Below, piece after piece: positions 31,325 to 43,483 of a stretch of 64,000 nucleotides of DNA. The stretch comes from Muscardinus avellanarius (Eukaryota; Chordata; Mammalia; Rodentia; Gliridae): positions 26,920,300 to 26,984,299 of the forward strand of contig OY726560.1 of the NCBI GenBank assembly GCA_963383645.1, written 5' to 3'. The translations under genes and the position numbers were made by a program. The notes beneath the pieces were generated by a model. The model was given only the letters and a program-made list of their open reading frames with translations, had not been told where the DNA came from and did no database searches. Numbering within the stretch: the first letter of the stretch is position 1; every line of letters starts with the position of its first letter.

Positions 31325-31440
31325 GAGATGAAGAATGTGTAGCTTGGGGAAATGAAGTAATTACCCAAGATATCATAAGTAGATAGAAGAGCTAAAATTT
31401 AGACATAAGATTTAAAACTCTTTAGTCTGTTTCTGGAATC
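31325..31440 (-). mobile_element. MIR fragment
   Basis: Antisense MIR pattern: GGAGATGAAGAATGTGTAGCTTGGGGAAATGAAGTAATTACCCAAGATATC, then AGAGCTAAAATTTAGAC, parallel to 'gatgaggaaactgaggc...ggttaagtaacttgcccaagg...cagagctgggattcgaac'. Confidence 0.5.
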
Positions 31441-32497
31441 GATTCTTCACCACATTGCTGTAGTGTATTTTTTTCCCCATGAATCATGCTTGTACAGTTG
31501 TCAGTCTATGGGTGAGCTATCTTCAACCTCCTGGAAACTCTTGTATTCATCGCCACCATCTATGTCCCTTTTTCATTGTTCACATGCAGAATCAAGAGCT
31601 GTACATACAGCCTGACACTTTGTGCTGAAAAGGGAATTTTAAAATAATGCAGAAATGTGTTTTAGTGACTGTGAAGTGTTCTCTAAGTCTTCTCTCTCTT
31701 CTTATCACTTTCAAATGCAGGTGAAATATCTACTTTCAATATTGACAAGCCATACTATCGAATGGGTTGAAATACTACCACAGTTTCCCAGTAAGGACAG
31801 AGAGAAATCCAAATATCTTAGTAAGGCATAATTTGCACCCAGTCAGGGTTAAAGATCAAATTCTCAAAATGTTCTACAGGGCTTTACATGCTCTGGCTCT
31901 CAGTAAATAATTCTCAGTGAACAATTTAGTGAGTGAGGTAATAAGCAAAGAGACTCCTATTTATTTCATTGCTTAATATAATGTCTAAAATAAATCTCAG
32001 GCATTTGGATTTATAACTGAATGACACTGACCCTCAGATTCAGAAGTGCAGTGTAGCAGCTGAGAAAGCAACTTAACCTCCGAGATAATGGTTAAAAAAT
32101 AATTAACATATCCATGAGAATATATTTTACTACATGAATGCACAAGAGTGTGAAGTATAGAAAGGCCCGCACCACTCAGCTAATGCTGAATCCTGCAAGA
32201 GCATCGGATTAGAAGAGGAAGGAATAGCAATGGTTTCACTCATGAAAACTAAACAAGTTGCTTTGCCACTTAGACAATGTCAAATAAAAAATTAAAAATT
32301 TAAAAATAATTGAGAAAGATGTCTTAGTAACTACAAAGGGCTTTCTCAGACTTCCTGTGTCTTCTTACAAACGCAGGAATTGTCCAGGAAGTCCTGTTGC
32401 TGTTGCTTGCCTCCTGGCCTCCATCTTCCCTTCCCTCTGGCTCTCACTGATAGCGCATAAAGTTCTGGGGACACAGATTGACTGTTTGGAGATATAA

Positions 32498-32500
<3 letters not shown>
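31441..32500. other. No recognised feature
   Basis: Mixed-composition DNA with a few less AT-rich patches (31690-31760, 32340-32450). No open frame with splice context and no repeat I can name. Confidence 0.4.
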
Positions 32501-32544
<44 letters not shown>

Positions 32545-32695
32545 GGTACCAGGGGTTGGGGGCAGGAACATTCTGCCTACCTCTGAGCACTATTTATTTT
32601 TACTTTTAATTTTTATTTATTTTCTCAAACATGTGATCCTTTTGTTTCAGCCTTCCAAGTACTGGCATGACGAATGTGCGTTACCACAACCAGCT
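32501..32695 (-). mobile_element. Diverged B1-dID SINE with (TG)n tail
   Basis: A (TG)n array (32501-32543) passes straight into TTGGTACCAGGGGTTGGGGGCAGGAACATTC (dID end). A shortened linker and AGCCTTCCAAGTACTGGCATGACGAATGTGCGTTACCAC follow. Confidence 0.8.
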
Positions 32696-32762
32696 AATAC
32701 AGTATATTTTAAAATAGCTATTCTACATTATTTTCTCAAGTAATTTTATGCATGTGTATATG

Positions 32763-32968
32763 GGGGAGTGAGTAATAGGGATTGAACCCAGGGGCATTCT
32801 ACTCCGAACTAAATTCCCAGCCCTTTCTTTATTTTTATTTCAAGACAGGGTCGCACTAGGTTGCTGAGAGCCTTGCTAATAATTGGCTCAGGCTCACTTT
32901 TAATCTGCCATCCTCCTGTCTCAGCTCACAAGTACTGTGATTACAGGCATGCATCACCACACCAGCCT
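32763..32968 (-). mobile_element. Diverged B1-dID SINE
   Basis: Antisense: TAGGGATTGAACCCAGGGGCATTCTACTCC, CAAGACAGGGTCGCACTAGGTTGCTGAGAGCC and CTGTGATTACAGGCATGCATCACCACACCAGCC. Confidence 0.88.
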
Positions 32969-33179
32969 CAAGCAATTTTGATTTTCTGTATTTCTAACAT
33001 CCCTAAATCTCTAAGAAATTAGTCTCCTAGTTGCTCAGATAATTAGTTCCATCTTTTTTAAAAGTACCTAAATCTCCATATAAAAGTATATCTCTCTCAC
33101 CTTGATAAGATTATCTTGATGTTTATCTCTTGTGCTGTTCCTCTGTAGGCTCTTGATTTTGTTTCTCTTTGTTTCTCTG

Positions 33180-33420
33180 CAGAGGAGTATTCTTAAATTC
33201 AGCTATGATAAAATTAAATCTGAAGCACTGGGGAAGCCGTCCTAATTAAGAATTTTTAACTGATCTTTCCGGCACCCTGAGTGCACCCTTCCTGCAGCAA
33301 TATATTAACAAAGTGATTGTCCTCTTTTCTGATTTCTATGCATGCAAATCAAGTTACCAAACAATAGTACTATGCTTGCGTTCATGAAGACAAACTAAAA
33401 ATCCTAGCTGGGGAAACAGA
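33180..33420. promoter_or_regulatory. Possible conserved noncoding element
   Basis: A block of balanced composition with no repeat signature in otherwise AT-rich DNA. It holds a perfect octamer ATGCAAAT (33342-33349, POU-factor type), a homeodomain-type TAATTA (33243-33248) and a GATAA. These motifs are common by chance. The call rests on sequence texture and not on an alignment. Confidence 0.25.
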
Positions 33421-34608
33421 AGAAATACTTACTGGAAAGATGTCCCATAATTATAATATTGCTAGCATGTCTCCATGTGTGCGTGGTCATGGATATAAAA
33501 AAAATTTAAATATTTATCTCCAGAAATGGGCAATAGGGCAATGTTACTTTTTTTCCTTAAAGCTTTTCAGTGCTTTGAACTTTTGCCAATGAATATATAA
33601 TGTATCACAAAATAGGAAGTTACTTAAAGTTTTGGCAAAAAGACCACAATGATATTTTACTTTAAATTCACCTATAAAACACTTTGGTAAGACTTGTGCC
33701 CCAGGGTCAAAATATAATGAAACAATTGCTACATTGAAATAATTCTAATTTATGTAAAAATTAACTGTATTAAGCAATTACTTTAAAATTAATTTCATGC
33801 CATTTAAATGTGTTACAGTAAAGTGCCATTGAATCTACTATTCATATTATAACAAAAGTAAAATTATAATCTTTTGGAAATTCTCTAATTAGCAAGAAAT
33901 ATTTTCTAATATATAAAGACAAGCATGTTCTCTAAGCAATAGTTAGAGGTCAGACTCATATAGGACAAGGTTAGCTATTGGTCTGTATAAGTTATTACAT
34001 GAAGAAAAAGTGAATCTTTTTAGTAAAAATAAATGCAGTAACACTAATCATTTAATAATATTAATGATTAATTCCTAGAGGCTATTTTAAAAATTTTGAA
34101 CATACTTGTGACTCAAATTACTGTTTCTTCCTTATGAATACTGCTGTACAATATTCTCCCAAATGTTTAATTTCAAAATTCTTATATTTGTTGTGTCAGA
34201 TCACCAGCTAAAATATATATCGACATCAATAAAACAATATGTTTCTTCTTTCTTTTCTGTTTGATTTCTTTTCTTTTTTACTTCCTTCTTTTGTCACTAA
34301 TGAATGATTTAATAAAGGCCATGAGATTAGATATAGCTTTGTTCTAAAATAATATGCAAAATGAGCATGACAGAATATGAGGCTAGAAAAATGATTAAGG
34401 CTAATAAAAGATTAAAAAGGAAACTGTTTCATCAGTATATCTAAATACTGGTTAAGCAGACATTTTGAGGGCAAAATAACTGAAACTGACTATTTTTTTA
34501 AAAAGCTAATGAGTATATATTATGATAAAAGAATTATTAAATAAATTTAATTGCCAGAGATAATTTTACCAGAGATAATTATAATTTACATTATTAAAAG
34601 ATTAATTC
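33421..34608. other. No recognised feature
   Basis: AT-rich single-copy-like sequence, nothing supported. Confidence 0.45.
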
Positions 34609-34832
34609 CAGTCAGGCGAAGTGGCGCAAGCTTGTAATCTCAGTACTTGGGAGGCTGAGAAAGGAGGTTTGAAGGTTACGCAGGTTTGAAGCCAGTCTCA
34701 GCTACTTAGTGAGGCCCCTTTGCAACTCGGTGAGATCCTGTTTCTAAATAAGAAAAAAATAGAAAATAGGTCTGGGAGGTAGAAAGCCCCTGGGTTCCAT
34801 CCCCAGCACCACACACACACACAAAAAAAAAG
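34609..34832 (+). mobile_element. B1-dID SINE ending in short (CA)n
   Basis: Sense: CCAGTCAGGCGAAGTGGCGCAAGCTTGTAATCTCAGTACTTGGGAGG, CTACTTAGTGAGGCCCCTTTGCAACTCGGTGAG, linker, GGTCTGGGAGGTAG and GGGTTCCATCCCCAGCACCACACACACACAC. Part of box A is deleted. Confidence 0.92.
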
Positions 34833-34876
34833 GAAAAAATATTCATTTTATCAGTTTTAGAATGTCTGTATTTAAT

Positions 34877-34877
<1 letters not shown>

Positions 34878-34927
<50 letters not shown>

Positions 34928-35117
34928 AGGAATTGAACCCAGGTGCATTCTACTTCTGAGCTACATTGCTAGCCCTTTTTTAGTCTCGTTTTGAAACAGG
35001 ATTATCACTAGGTCGATGAGAGTCTTACTGCTTGCTGAGGCTGTCTTGGAACCTATAGTCCTCCTGTCTCAGCCAGTTAAATACTGGGATTACAAGCATG
35101 CACTACCACACCTGATT
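34878..35117 (-). mobile_element. B1-dID SINE with (TG)n tail
   Basis: A pure (TG)n array (34878-34925) leads into GGAATTGAACCCAGGTGCATTCTACTTCTGAGC, TTTGAAACAGGATTATCACTAGG and ACTGGGATTACAAGCATGCACTACCAC. It lies 45 bases from a sense SINE, so the two can pair as an inverted SINE couple. Confidence 0.9.
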
Positions 35118-35304
35118 TTAGTACTGTGTTATTAATGTACACAAAATAAAGCAACAAGAAAAAACTAAAAAAATGAAAAAAATATGGAAGGTAAGAAAGA
35201 AAACACCATAAAACTGACTTAAACATACTTCTATCACTGTAGAAAGAGATCACTGATAATATGAAAAAAATATAAGTGACTACATTATTAATTAATAAGA
35301 GGCT

Positions 35305-35605
35305 TGGTCTCTAGAAAATGGTTCTGTTGGAGGTGGGATCTTTAAGAGGTGGGTCATGGTGTGCCCTCAAAGAGGATTGTGAAACTCTGATCATTCTTTC
35401 TATTTTTCACTTCCTGGCCACCATAAAGTGACCAGTTTGCTCTGCTACATGATGTCCACTCTGATGTACTCCCTCACCATAAACCCAAAGCAACACAGCT
35501 AATCAGTCATGGACTGAAATTTCCAGACCAATGAACCAAAAAAACCTTTCTTTCATATAAGTAGATAACTCAGGCATTTTGTTGTAGTAATTAAAAGCTG
35601 GCAAA
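35305..35605 (+). mobile_element. MaLR-like LTR fragment
   Basis: TGTTGGAGGTGGGATCTTTAAGAGGTGGGTCATGG, CACTTCCTGGCCACCATAAAGTGACC, ACCAATGAACCAAAAAAACC and TCAGGCATTTTGTTGTAGTAATTAAAAGC follow the order of mammalian MaLR/ERVL-class LTRs. The family is by memory. Confidence 0.6.
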
Positions 35606-35814
35606 CAGTCTCTGTCATAGATATCTTGTCAAATAAAATAAAAGTATGTTGCTTCTCAGGCTAGACAATTTAAATTTATTTTAAAACAGAGTAATCAAAA
35701 TAAAAGTAGACAGCTCTTTAAAGAGCAAGCCAAAACATGCTACCCACATTCTGGTTTCCTTCACATTACAAAATTGTCCTAGAATGATACATTTGTCTTG
35801 CAATTCATTCGTCA

Positions 35815-37290
35815 AATTATTGCAGAGCTGCAAGGATGTGTAAAGCCCTGTTATGAGTGGTTATATAAATATATGAAACAGACAAAGATCACTGCCTTTA
35901 TGAGGTCTATATTCTAGTGGAGAAAGAAAGGGCCAGATTATATAATATATTTAACCAAGGGAAAAAATATAACATTGGAAGTAAAAAATATGGGAAAATA
36001 TATAACACAGGAGGGATTTGATATCCCATCAAAATATTTATATATTTTGATGGGATAGATATAAATATCTGGGCAACATTTTTTGAGGACAGAAAAATCA
36101 TGCAGGAGATGATATAAAGTCTAAAAGAGTAACCATGTGTGGAGCTGGTATTTCAATAATTGGTATATTAATATTCTGGAACCAAGAGTTAGAAGCAGTT
36201 GGATGATATGAATGGAATGAGATCAGAGTGGCTGGAGATGTGTTCAAGGTGAAGAATGGAAGGTAGCATTGATGGAAGCCACACTGTGTTTGGCCATTCA
36301 GGGTTTCTGCTTTATTCTAAGTGAAATTAGACATGGAACAATTGTCAGTGTATCAGTTAAAGAACAGTATTCGTGGGTAAGAAAATCTTTTTAAATGGAT
36401 ATTGTAAAATTAGGCTAGTATTGGAGAGGTCAGAAGTCCAGGTATAAACGCAGTAGCCAGGAATCTTCATGTCAGTGCTCTGGGCTATGCAGTTGTAGGC
36501 TAGATTTGTGAAAATAATGAGCACCTAGAATTCTCCTCTGGGGGATGCATGTTTGGGATGAGAGAAAAAGAAAAAGAGATAAAATGTGGCTCAAAGTATG
36601 TAGTTTGAAGAGAAGCTTATATAAATATGTCAATTACTGAGATAAGACAGATTATGAGATAATAAGTATGGATGAAAATGATGTGATTTGGTGTGGAAAA
36701 CCAAGATAAATATTTAGGATATATTTAGCATTAGATGAATTTAAGACTTGTAAGAGGAGATGTCAATTACTTAGAGATGAGATTAGAAATCCCATAGAAA
36801 ATTTTAGCTAAAGATGCAAGTGTGGCTGTAAAATCAATAAATACATTTTTTAATCCATGAGTACAAACAGCCAAAAAATTGAGGTTGAAAACCTATATAT
36901 TCAGAATTCAAAGAGAGGATGTGAGTTTATGAAATAAACTGTCAGGCATCCCGACAGATGCTGATGAAGGCAAAGACAAAGAGGGAAAAAGAGGAGGAAG
37001 AAAAAATTGAAAGAATAATATTACAGAAGTCGAAAGAAGAATACTTTGAAAAGGAACAGAGTGGTCTCTTGGGTATAATGCTCTTGAGAGTTTGAATAAA
37101 TAGCAATGGAGGTCTACCTATGTAATTGTTTTTCTATGGTACCTGACATAAGTTATTGGTAATTTTCAAAAACACAATTTCAGTGGACTTGGGTAGAGGC
37201 AGAAGCCAGACCTGAATGGACTGGGGTATAAATGGAAAGAACAGAAGTGACATTATCCTATCTAGACATTTAACAAATAAACTCAACTAT
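35815..37290 (+). mobile_element. Long ancient mammalian interspersed repeat
   Basis: Collinear with an old repeat whose landmarks I recognise: GACAAAGATCACTGCCTTTATGAGGTCTATATTCTAGTGGAG near the start, GAATGAGATCAGAGTGGCTGGAGATG mid-way, GGCTAGTATTGGAGAGGTCAGAAG, and TTTCAGTGGACTTGGGTAGAGGCAGAAGCCAGACCTGAATGGACTGGGGT near the end. It is highly diverged and non-coding. The exact family (L2-related or other) is not resolved. Confidence 0.5.
36022..36057. repeat. Perfect 16-bp hairpin, 4-nt loop
   Basis: TATCCCATCAAAATAT (36022-36037) and ATATTTTGATGGGATA (36042-36057) are exact reverse complements separated by TTAT. The stem is unusually perfect for such an old repeat background. Confidence 0.95.
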
Positions 37291-37427
37291 ATAAATGTCA
37301 TAGACATATTATGATGGAAGAAAGTATGCGACAAAAGAAAGATGACATTTGGGGTCCTACTGAATCCTTTGCTGTCTAGAAACTTATAACCGTGTGAAGT
37401 TTGATAAAAATAATTTATAGTGATTAA

Positions 37428-37622
37428 AGGTAAGGACTCTGGACAGCTTGGAAAAATCCAAATATTTTACTCAAAAGCTGTGTGAACTTTAAAAATATAT
37501 TTCTCTCCTTTCCCCAAACCATAGGCTCTATATAAGTGTATATTATATCTACCTCACAGTTTATTGGAAGGATGCCATGTAAGAGTGCATGTTAAACATT
37601 TAACACAGCCCATGATGCATTT
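37428..37622 (+). mobile_element. MIR
   Basis: Sense MIR order: GGTAAGGACTCTGGACAGC, CAAAAGCTGTGTGAACTTT (the 'agctgtgtgaccttggg' core), CTACCTCACAGTTTATTGGAAGGATG and GTTAAACATTTAACACAGCCCATGATGCA. Confidence 0.65.
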
Positions 37623-38574
37623 TAAATACATAACAAACTTGCTTTTCATTTTATTCCTTTTTTGGTCATATTATGATTATCATATTTTCCTACCAGTTTA
37701 ATAGGGCAACTAGCTTTGGTCAAACCAACATACAGTGAAGGAAAAAAGAGGAAGCCCATATGTGGTTAGTAATCCATTACTATAGTTTTAGAGAACCTGA
37801 AATTGTTATCTCTGGACTTATTCTGTTCACAGAATGTTTCAACATTCCTAGTCCTGGCATGCAGGATTTGAGACAATAGTTTTCAACAAGAGATGGGTCT
37901 ATCTTGAGCTAAGGGTAAAGTAATTCTTTAGACTACCACTAGAGGACAGAATGGTGTCAGGCAATGGCTGCAGAGACATAATCAGAAACCAGGTCTAGAT
38001 GTGAAGACTCTCTATTGTGGGAAACTAAGACACCAGAACCAGGTGAATTTTTTTCATTGTCACTATATTTTATTTAAATAATAATCTTTCTCAGCCAAAG
38101 GGCTTTTTTTTTAGTTTCATAGGCAGTCAGAGACAATTTTTATTTTTAATCACCCTATATTTATAATTTATCATTCTCATTTAATTTGGCATTATACTAC
38201 TTATGCTATTGTGTTTGTTTCCAACTATCATTATATATAAAATTTTTGATGCCTACAGCTGTTGATCTTGGCCGTGCTTTCTCTTGAGGGGCTTCTTGGA
38301 AATTAGATTTAAATTCTTATGATTACTATATTAAAGGGAGAGAGGCAATGGAAAGATACTCCCAAATTAATGACTAGGAAAACAAAGATAAAAGTTAGGA
38401 GCACCCACATTCCCTCATACATCTGATATGACAAGTGTGTTGGAAGCTAAGGTCACTGCCAGAAAAGTCAATGAGTACAAACTTAAAATGTATTTACTTG
38501 ATGAAGAAAAATCACAAAGGAAATGGTATTGATTCACTGTGCGATGCATATCAGTGTTAAATGTTGACACATTT
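37623..38574. other. No recognised feature
   Basis: No element or coding signal supported. Confidence 0.45.
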
Positions 38575-38690
38575 TACCTCTAATACTCTAAAAAATGTCA
38601 TCAAATAAGGATCCTCATCTTTATTTTCCAAATGAAGACACCAAGGGATAGGAAGATTTAGCAACTCATATATTAGAGCTGGTAAAAAAA
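38575..38690 (-). mobile_element. MIR fragment
   Basis: Antisense: TTTTACCTCTAATACTCTAAAAAATG, GGATCCTCATCTTTATTTTCCAAATGAAGACACCAAGGGATAGGAAGATTTAGCAACTCATATATTAGAGCTGG, matching the MIR core with its 'atccccattttacagatgaggaaactgagg' centre. Confidence 0.55.
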
Positions 38691-41600
38691 AAATCACAAC
38701 TGGCAAGATAAGCAAATAAGCACAAAATGATTATATTCTGATTCTATTATTAGTGTAGGAGAGAGAACACATATCTAGCCTGGAAACTCACCCATGTGCA
38801 TTATATCAACAATGGGTGGAGTTTTAAGAGCTGGAGCTGGAGAGGGAGTGCAAGGATCAGAAACCAGATATACTCACATTGGCCTTACTCAAAGTAAAAA
38901 ACAAAGCTTTCGCTTATTTTTATATCAGAAGGCTGTTTTATGCAGAGAAAGGTGCCTACTGGAGTTTTGTTCCTGTTTTCCTATAGAGATCATTACTTTT
39001 GAGAGAATAGCCCCTGGTCCTTAAAAAAGAAAGACCTGGATTGTGGATTGTAAAGCTAAAAAGAGGCAGTTTTTTTTTTTTTTTTAAATTATGCCTCAAA
39101 AACAATGAAGAGGATCACACTGATACATTTTGAAAAGTAAATTGTCTTAAAAAATGGAAGTCCCAGAGCCAGGAAGAAGCCTATCCTGAGTTTAGATAAA
39201 CTGAAGGGAATATTGAAGCTGCAATAGTTTGAGCCAGAGTTAAACTATTATCATTCTGACTAAAAAGTTCATGCTATCTTTACTAAAAGAATCAGACAAT
39301 GCTATAGAATACATCAATTGCCACGACATTGCCAGGCAACAAATATATACATACTCTGAATACTCAAAGTTAGATTCAGGTACACTAATTTAAATTTAAC
39401 CAACACAGCTACCTCTATATGAGAAAGGGCCCTTTCTTTAAATAAGTGATCATTAATTACATAAAAATACTCAAAAATTCCACCCAACTTCACCCTTTCC
39501 AATATTTACATAAGAAGTTCTCTTTCTTTATTGAGCTCCCTGAATTAGGAAGACTGGATGGAAATTCATACTAGATTCCTTTGGTTCAGTTAAATTGTCC
39601 CTTGCAAAGTAATGATCTCACACTTCTCCAGAACTACTTATATAAAATTTTTCTATTAACTTGGAGAGGGAATAGAGATGAACTCCCATATTGTTAGGGC
39701 ATCAGACAGAATTCATGGAAGTTGACATAGTGCCTTAAATAGAAGAGTTTAAAGAAGACCATTGATTGCAAATACAGATGACAAGGTAATGGTTCATCTC
39801 AGATTTGCGTAGCAAGGAGATAAGAATAGAATGATACCTTAAGAAGGATGTAGGCTGGAGAGGTGAACAGAGGTAAATCATAGCCTATGCAAACTTTTAA
39901 TCAGTGTAGATTTGGAAAAGTGTGGAAAAGGTGGGCTACATCACACTCTCTTGTTATTTCTGTTATCAACCTTTTCTGCATAATACTTAGAAATATGAAT
40001 ACATACTATAGCATATCTCACAAAAATGAAATCCGGAAAGAAAACATAATGTTCATTGATATTAGATGTCTGTTCTAAATACTTGTAACAGCTTATACTA
40101 TAGCTCTAACTTTGTAAATTAAGCACTGATATCCAAAATCTTTAAGAACCATATCTAAAATCTTTAAGAACCAGGACACTTATTCCATTATTATTATATG
40201 ATTAAAATATAGAAATATAAATATTCAACGATTCAGAAATTCTTTGGACTACTTCAAAGTATTCCTTATATAGAGTTATTATATCCATGCTTAGCAAAAC
40301 AAGTTTGTAAAACTGTCAAATGCTTATATTTTGGTAAATGTAGAAATGGTCAAAGTATTTAAAAACAAATATTTTGATGGAAAGCAACATCCAAAGATAA
40401 AGAAGCAGCATGAGAACGGAGGCGCAGTGATGCGTGCCTAGGTCTCTGTAGAAATAGCTTTACCCCTCTCTGTTGCCATCCTCTTCCCATCTCCCATGAT
40501 AATGAAAATCATTCCAAATAAAAAAGAAAACAAGTCCATATTCTTAAAAAATAAACAATAATTTAGAATTTTTAATCAAATGTCAGGTATGCCTTTGACC
40601 AGCAATCCTATACAGGACTGCATGTGACCAGAAATGATTCCTTTGACACCTTGTCACAGCGGTCCACAGAGGGACTGCCTCTAATCTTGTTTTGAGGAGA
40701 GAACTCTTCCATGTCTCATAGTACAGATGCTTAGATTTTCTATTATGTTTTAATTAAGTTCCTAGAGAGAACTGACATTTGATATTTAGTGAGCAGCAAT
40801 CTTATCATTTACCTTCAAGTATAAATAACTTGTTACAATGTCTAGCTTGACATATAAATTTTACATTATAGCTTTCTCCCAAGGGCACATATCTGACCTC
40901 TAAGAAATAAGAACATCACTTATCATTCTAAATGAATTTTAGTTTGATAAATGTCTGAGAGAGATAAGAGGAGCAGATTGAATAGAGGAGAAACTATTTA
41001 CTCTGTAATTCAATGTCCTAAATAAAAACATCAAAGGTAAATTATATTTACTTGATATTCAGTCTGAAACTATTCTCATATGAACATACATATATATAAA
41101 TAGTATATATAAGTATATAGCATATAAAAGTATGTATATTTCTTTCTTAATGCAGTAGCTTATATAAGTAATGAATGGATGAGCCATGGAATAATGTTAA
41201 GTCTTCTTTCATGACATTTATATATTTAACATTCTGGACCCAACCTACCTATACATTTTTGCTTCTGAGTTTTTGAAGCTCAGAGATAAAATTAATACTC
41301 AATTTGATTACTTCTTATGCTTAGAAATAACTATAATTTTTCTCATATTATATTGTTAAATTATAACAATTTAATAAAATCATAATATGTACTATATATA
41401 GGTTACATATTAATTATATAGTAAAATGATCAATAAAATTAAAAATGCTATTCTCCATATCATAGAAGATATATGGCATACATCATAGTAGTATTCAGTA
41501 TAGTAAATAAATACTAAGATTGTACTATCCACAAATATGTCAAAATCTTTGTTTATACCTATTATTGCAAAGAATCTGTGCTAAGAATTTGTTTGCATTG

Positions 41601-41704
41601 TTTACTATTACATGTTTTCATGGAGAAAGCACATGCAAATGTTAATACTTCAATACAAATAATTTTTACCTGGTAATTTATCAAAAATAATTTTAATATG
41701 AATG
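38691..41704. other. Long repeat-poor stretch
   Basis: About 3 kb without young SINEs or L1. It is AT-rich with slightly higher GC at 38790-39010 and 40430-40510. A plus-strand frame at 38794-39024 lacks splice signals. Apart from a small tandem repeat at 40129-40172 I see nothing I can name. It may hold conserved noncoding sequence. Confidence 0.4.
40129..40172. repeat. 22-bp tandem duplication
   Basis: ATATCCAAAATCTTTAAGAACC (two copies, 40129-40150 and 40151-40172) differ by one base (C/T at the sixth position). Confidence 0.95.
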
Positions 41705-42135
41705 ATGTCATGGTCAGATACAGGATGTCCCCTGAAGAACTCATGTATTAATGTTCAGAGTTTATCTAATTAAGTCATGAGGGCTGTAAACTCATCGGCA
41801 GACAAATCCATTATAATGGATTTTCTGGATGGAAACAAAGGGTGGTGTGGTATTGCTGGAGAAGGTGGGTTTCCAGGGCTGTGGCCTTGAAGCTTGTGCT
41901 TTTGTTTTGAATCTTTGCTTATTTCCTGGCTTCTGGCCTCTGTGGAAGACAAAACTCCTTGCCTTCTTCCTCTCTTTCCTTCTCTCTAATGTGCTCTGAC
42001 CTCCACAGATATAACCTGGCGTAACATGAACTGAAACTCCAAGATCTCCAAAAAACCTCTAAGTAAATAAATCTTCCTTTCTTTAAGTTGTGTGGTCAGT
42101 TGATGGTATTGATTGAGACAAATAGTGAAGTTAAT
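41705..42135 (+). mobile_element. MaLR-like solitary LTR
   Basis: GATACAGGATGTCCCCTGAAGAACTCATGTATTAATGTTCAGAG starts it, then TAATTAAGTCATGAGGGCTGTAAACTCATC, GGAGAAGGTGGGTTTCCAGGGC, ATTTCCTGGCTTCTGGCC, GAACTGAAACTCCAAGATCTCC and AATAAATCTTCCTTTC. The best-preserved copy of the LTR family seen at 19755 and 26320. Confidence 0.7.
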
Positions 42136-42989
42136 ACTACTAAGTGACTGCATTTTTTTCATTATTTATCATTTCAATATGTTTCCAGTTCTCTTCTAGA
42201 AACCTTCCTTTCTAAGCCTTGCGAGGTAATCATAAAATGTGGGTGCCTGGTGCCTCTGCTTATCACCTGTCTCAATTCTGAGTGTACGGCTCTGTCTCTA
42301 ATCTGTCTGAGATACAATCAGGTTTGATTACCAAACAATGGATACTCAGCAAGTATTCCTAGTCCCTAGGAAACCACAGCTGTCAAACGGTGGAGATGAA
42401 CAGACACTCTTTCAAATATTCTTTTTAAAAAGTTTCTACATATCTCCTTTCTTTAAGGCTAATCATTTTTCAGGCACAATTAAACTCAGGGCTAGATTAG
42501 TATAACTATCTCAAAAAATGATGTTCTTTCCTTCATTTTCTTTCTCTTTGTGTCCCTCTTCTTAAAAATCAAATACATTTCAGTAACTAGTTATTCATTT
42601 TAACATTCCACATAGGTGTCTATAATTTCCTGGGTATGGCTTACATGTCATGTGTGGTGCACAAATGTGACTCTCCTAGCACACACAGGCATGGCACAAC
42701 ACTTCCAACGTATCACAGGCACCAAGTATGAGGAGCAAACTCCCAGCAGAGTAGACAACACACAGGCATAACACCTGTAGCCAGCTGTCCAGGAGCACCT
42801 TGACAACCATGCCAAGTCTTTAGCAACCTGAGAACTGTACTTGGCAGCACCTGAGACTGAACATTTGCAGCTTCTGTTAAGGAGCCTTTACATCTTGACA
42901 TTCCAGTCACTGATAGCTCATAAGGCTGAAAGCTGATCTAGCCAGGTATGCATGTTGCCGAAAGGCAAATCCTCACCTTCCCCTCCCCC
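42136..42989. other. No recognised feature
   Basis: Less AT-rich around 42690-42920. A minus-strand frame there (42910-42713) has ordinary composition but no splice sites. Nothing else supported. Confidence 0.4.
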
Positions 42990-43034
42990 TCTATCTATCA
43001 TCTATCTATCTATCTATCTATCTACCTATCTATC
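42990..43034. repeat. (TCTA)n microsatellite
   Basis: About ten TCTA/ATCT units with single interruptions (CATC, CTAC), following a CCCCTCCCCCT run. Confidence 0.95.
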
Positions 43035-43483
43035 TTTGCCTTGAAATATTATATATTATATAATGTTTTCTTGGAGTATTAAATAAGGAATCTGTCTTGT
43101 CATAGTTGCCATAAACATTTCCTGAAATGACTGAGACTGTGTTTGAGTTTTTTTCCACAACTGAAGTCTGCCCAGAACAGCATGTCATATTGGCACAAGG
43201 CTTTACTGTGCAAAAGGAACTACCATTTTTTAAAGAAAAATTTCATAGTAAATATTTTTAAATAAAACAAGTGACTCTGTTCAGATTTATTATCTGACCA
43301 GTATAATGAAGATAGAATTTCTCCTCTCTAAAGTAATTCTGAAATAAGAAAGTTACTCTGCTCTTCTCAAAGTTGATTCAACACTAACTTTAGAGTTGTA
43401 ATCATTCTCCAGAAGGAAAAGTCTACAGAACACTAAAAGCCCTACATAATATCAGAATCAGATCTAATTTCAGAATTCCTTTA
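43035..43483. other. No recognised feature
   Basis: AT-rich; no feature supported. Confidence 0.45.
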
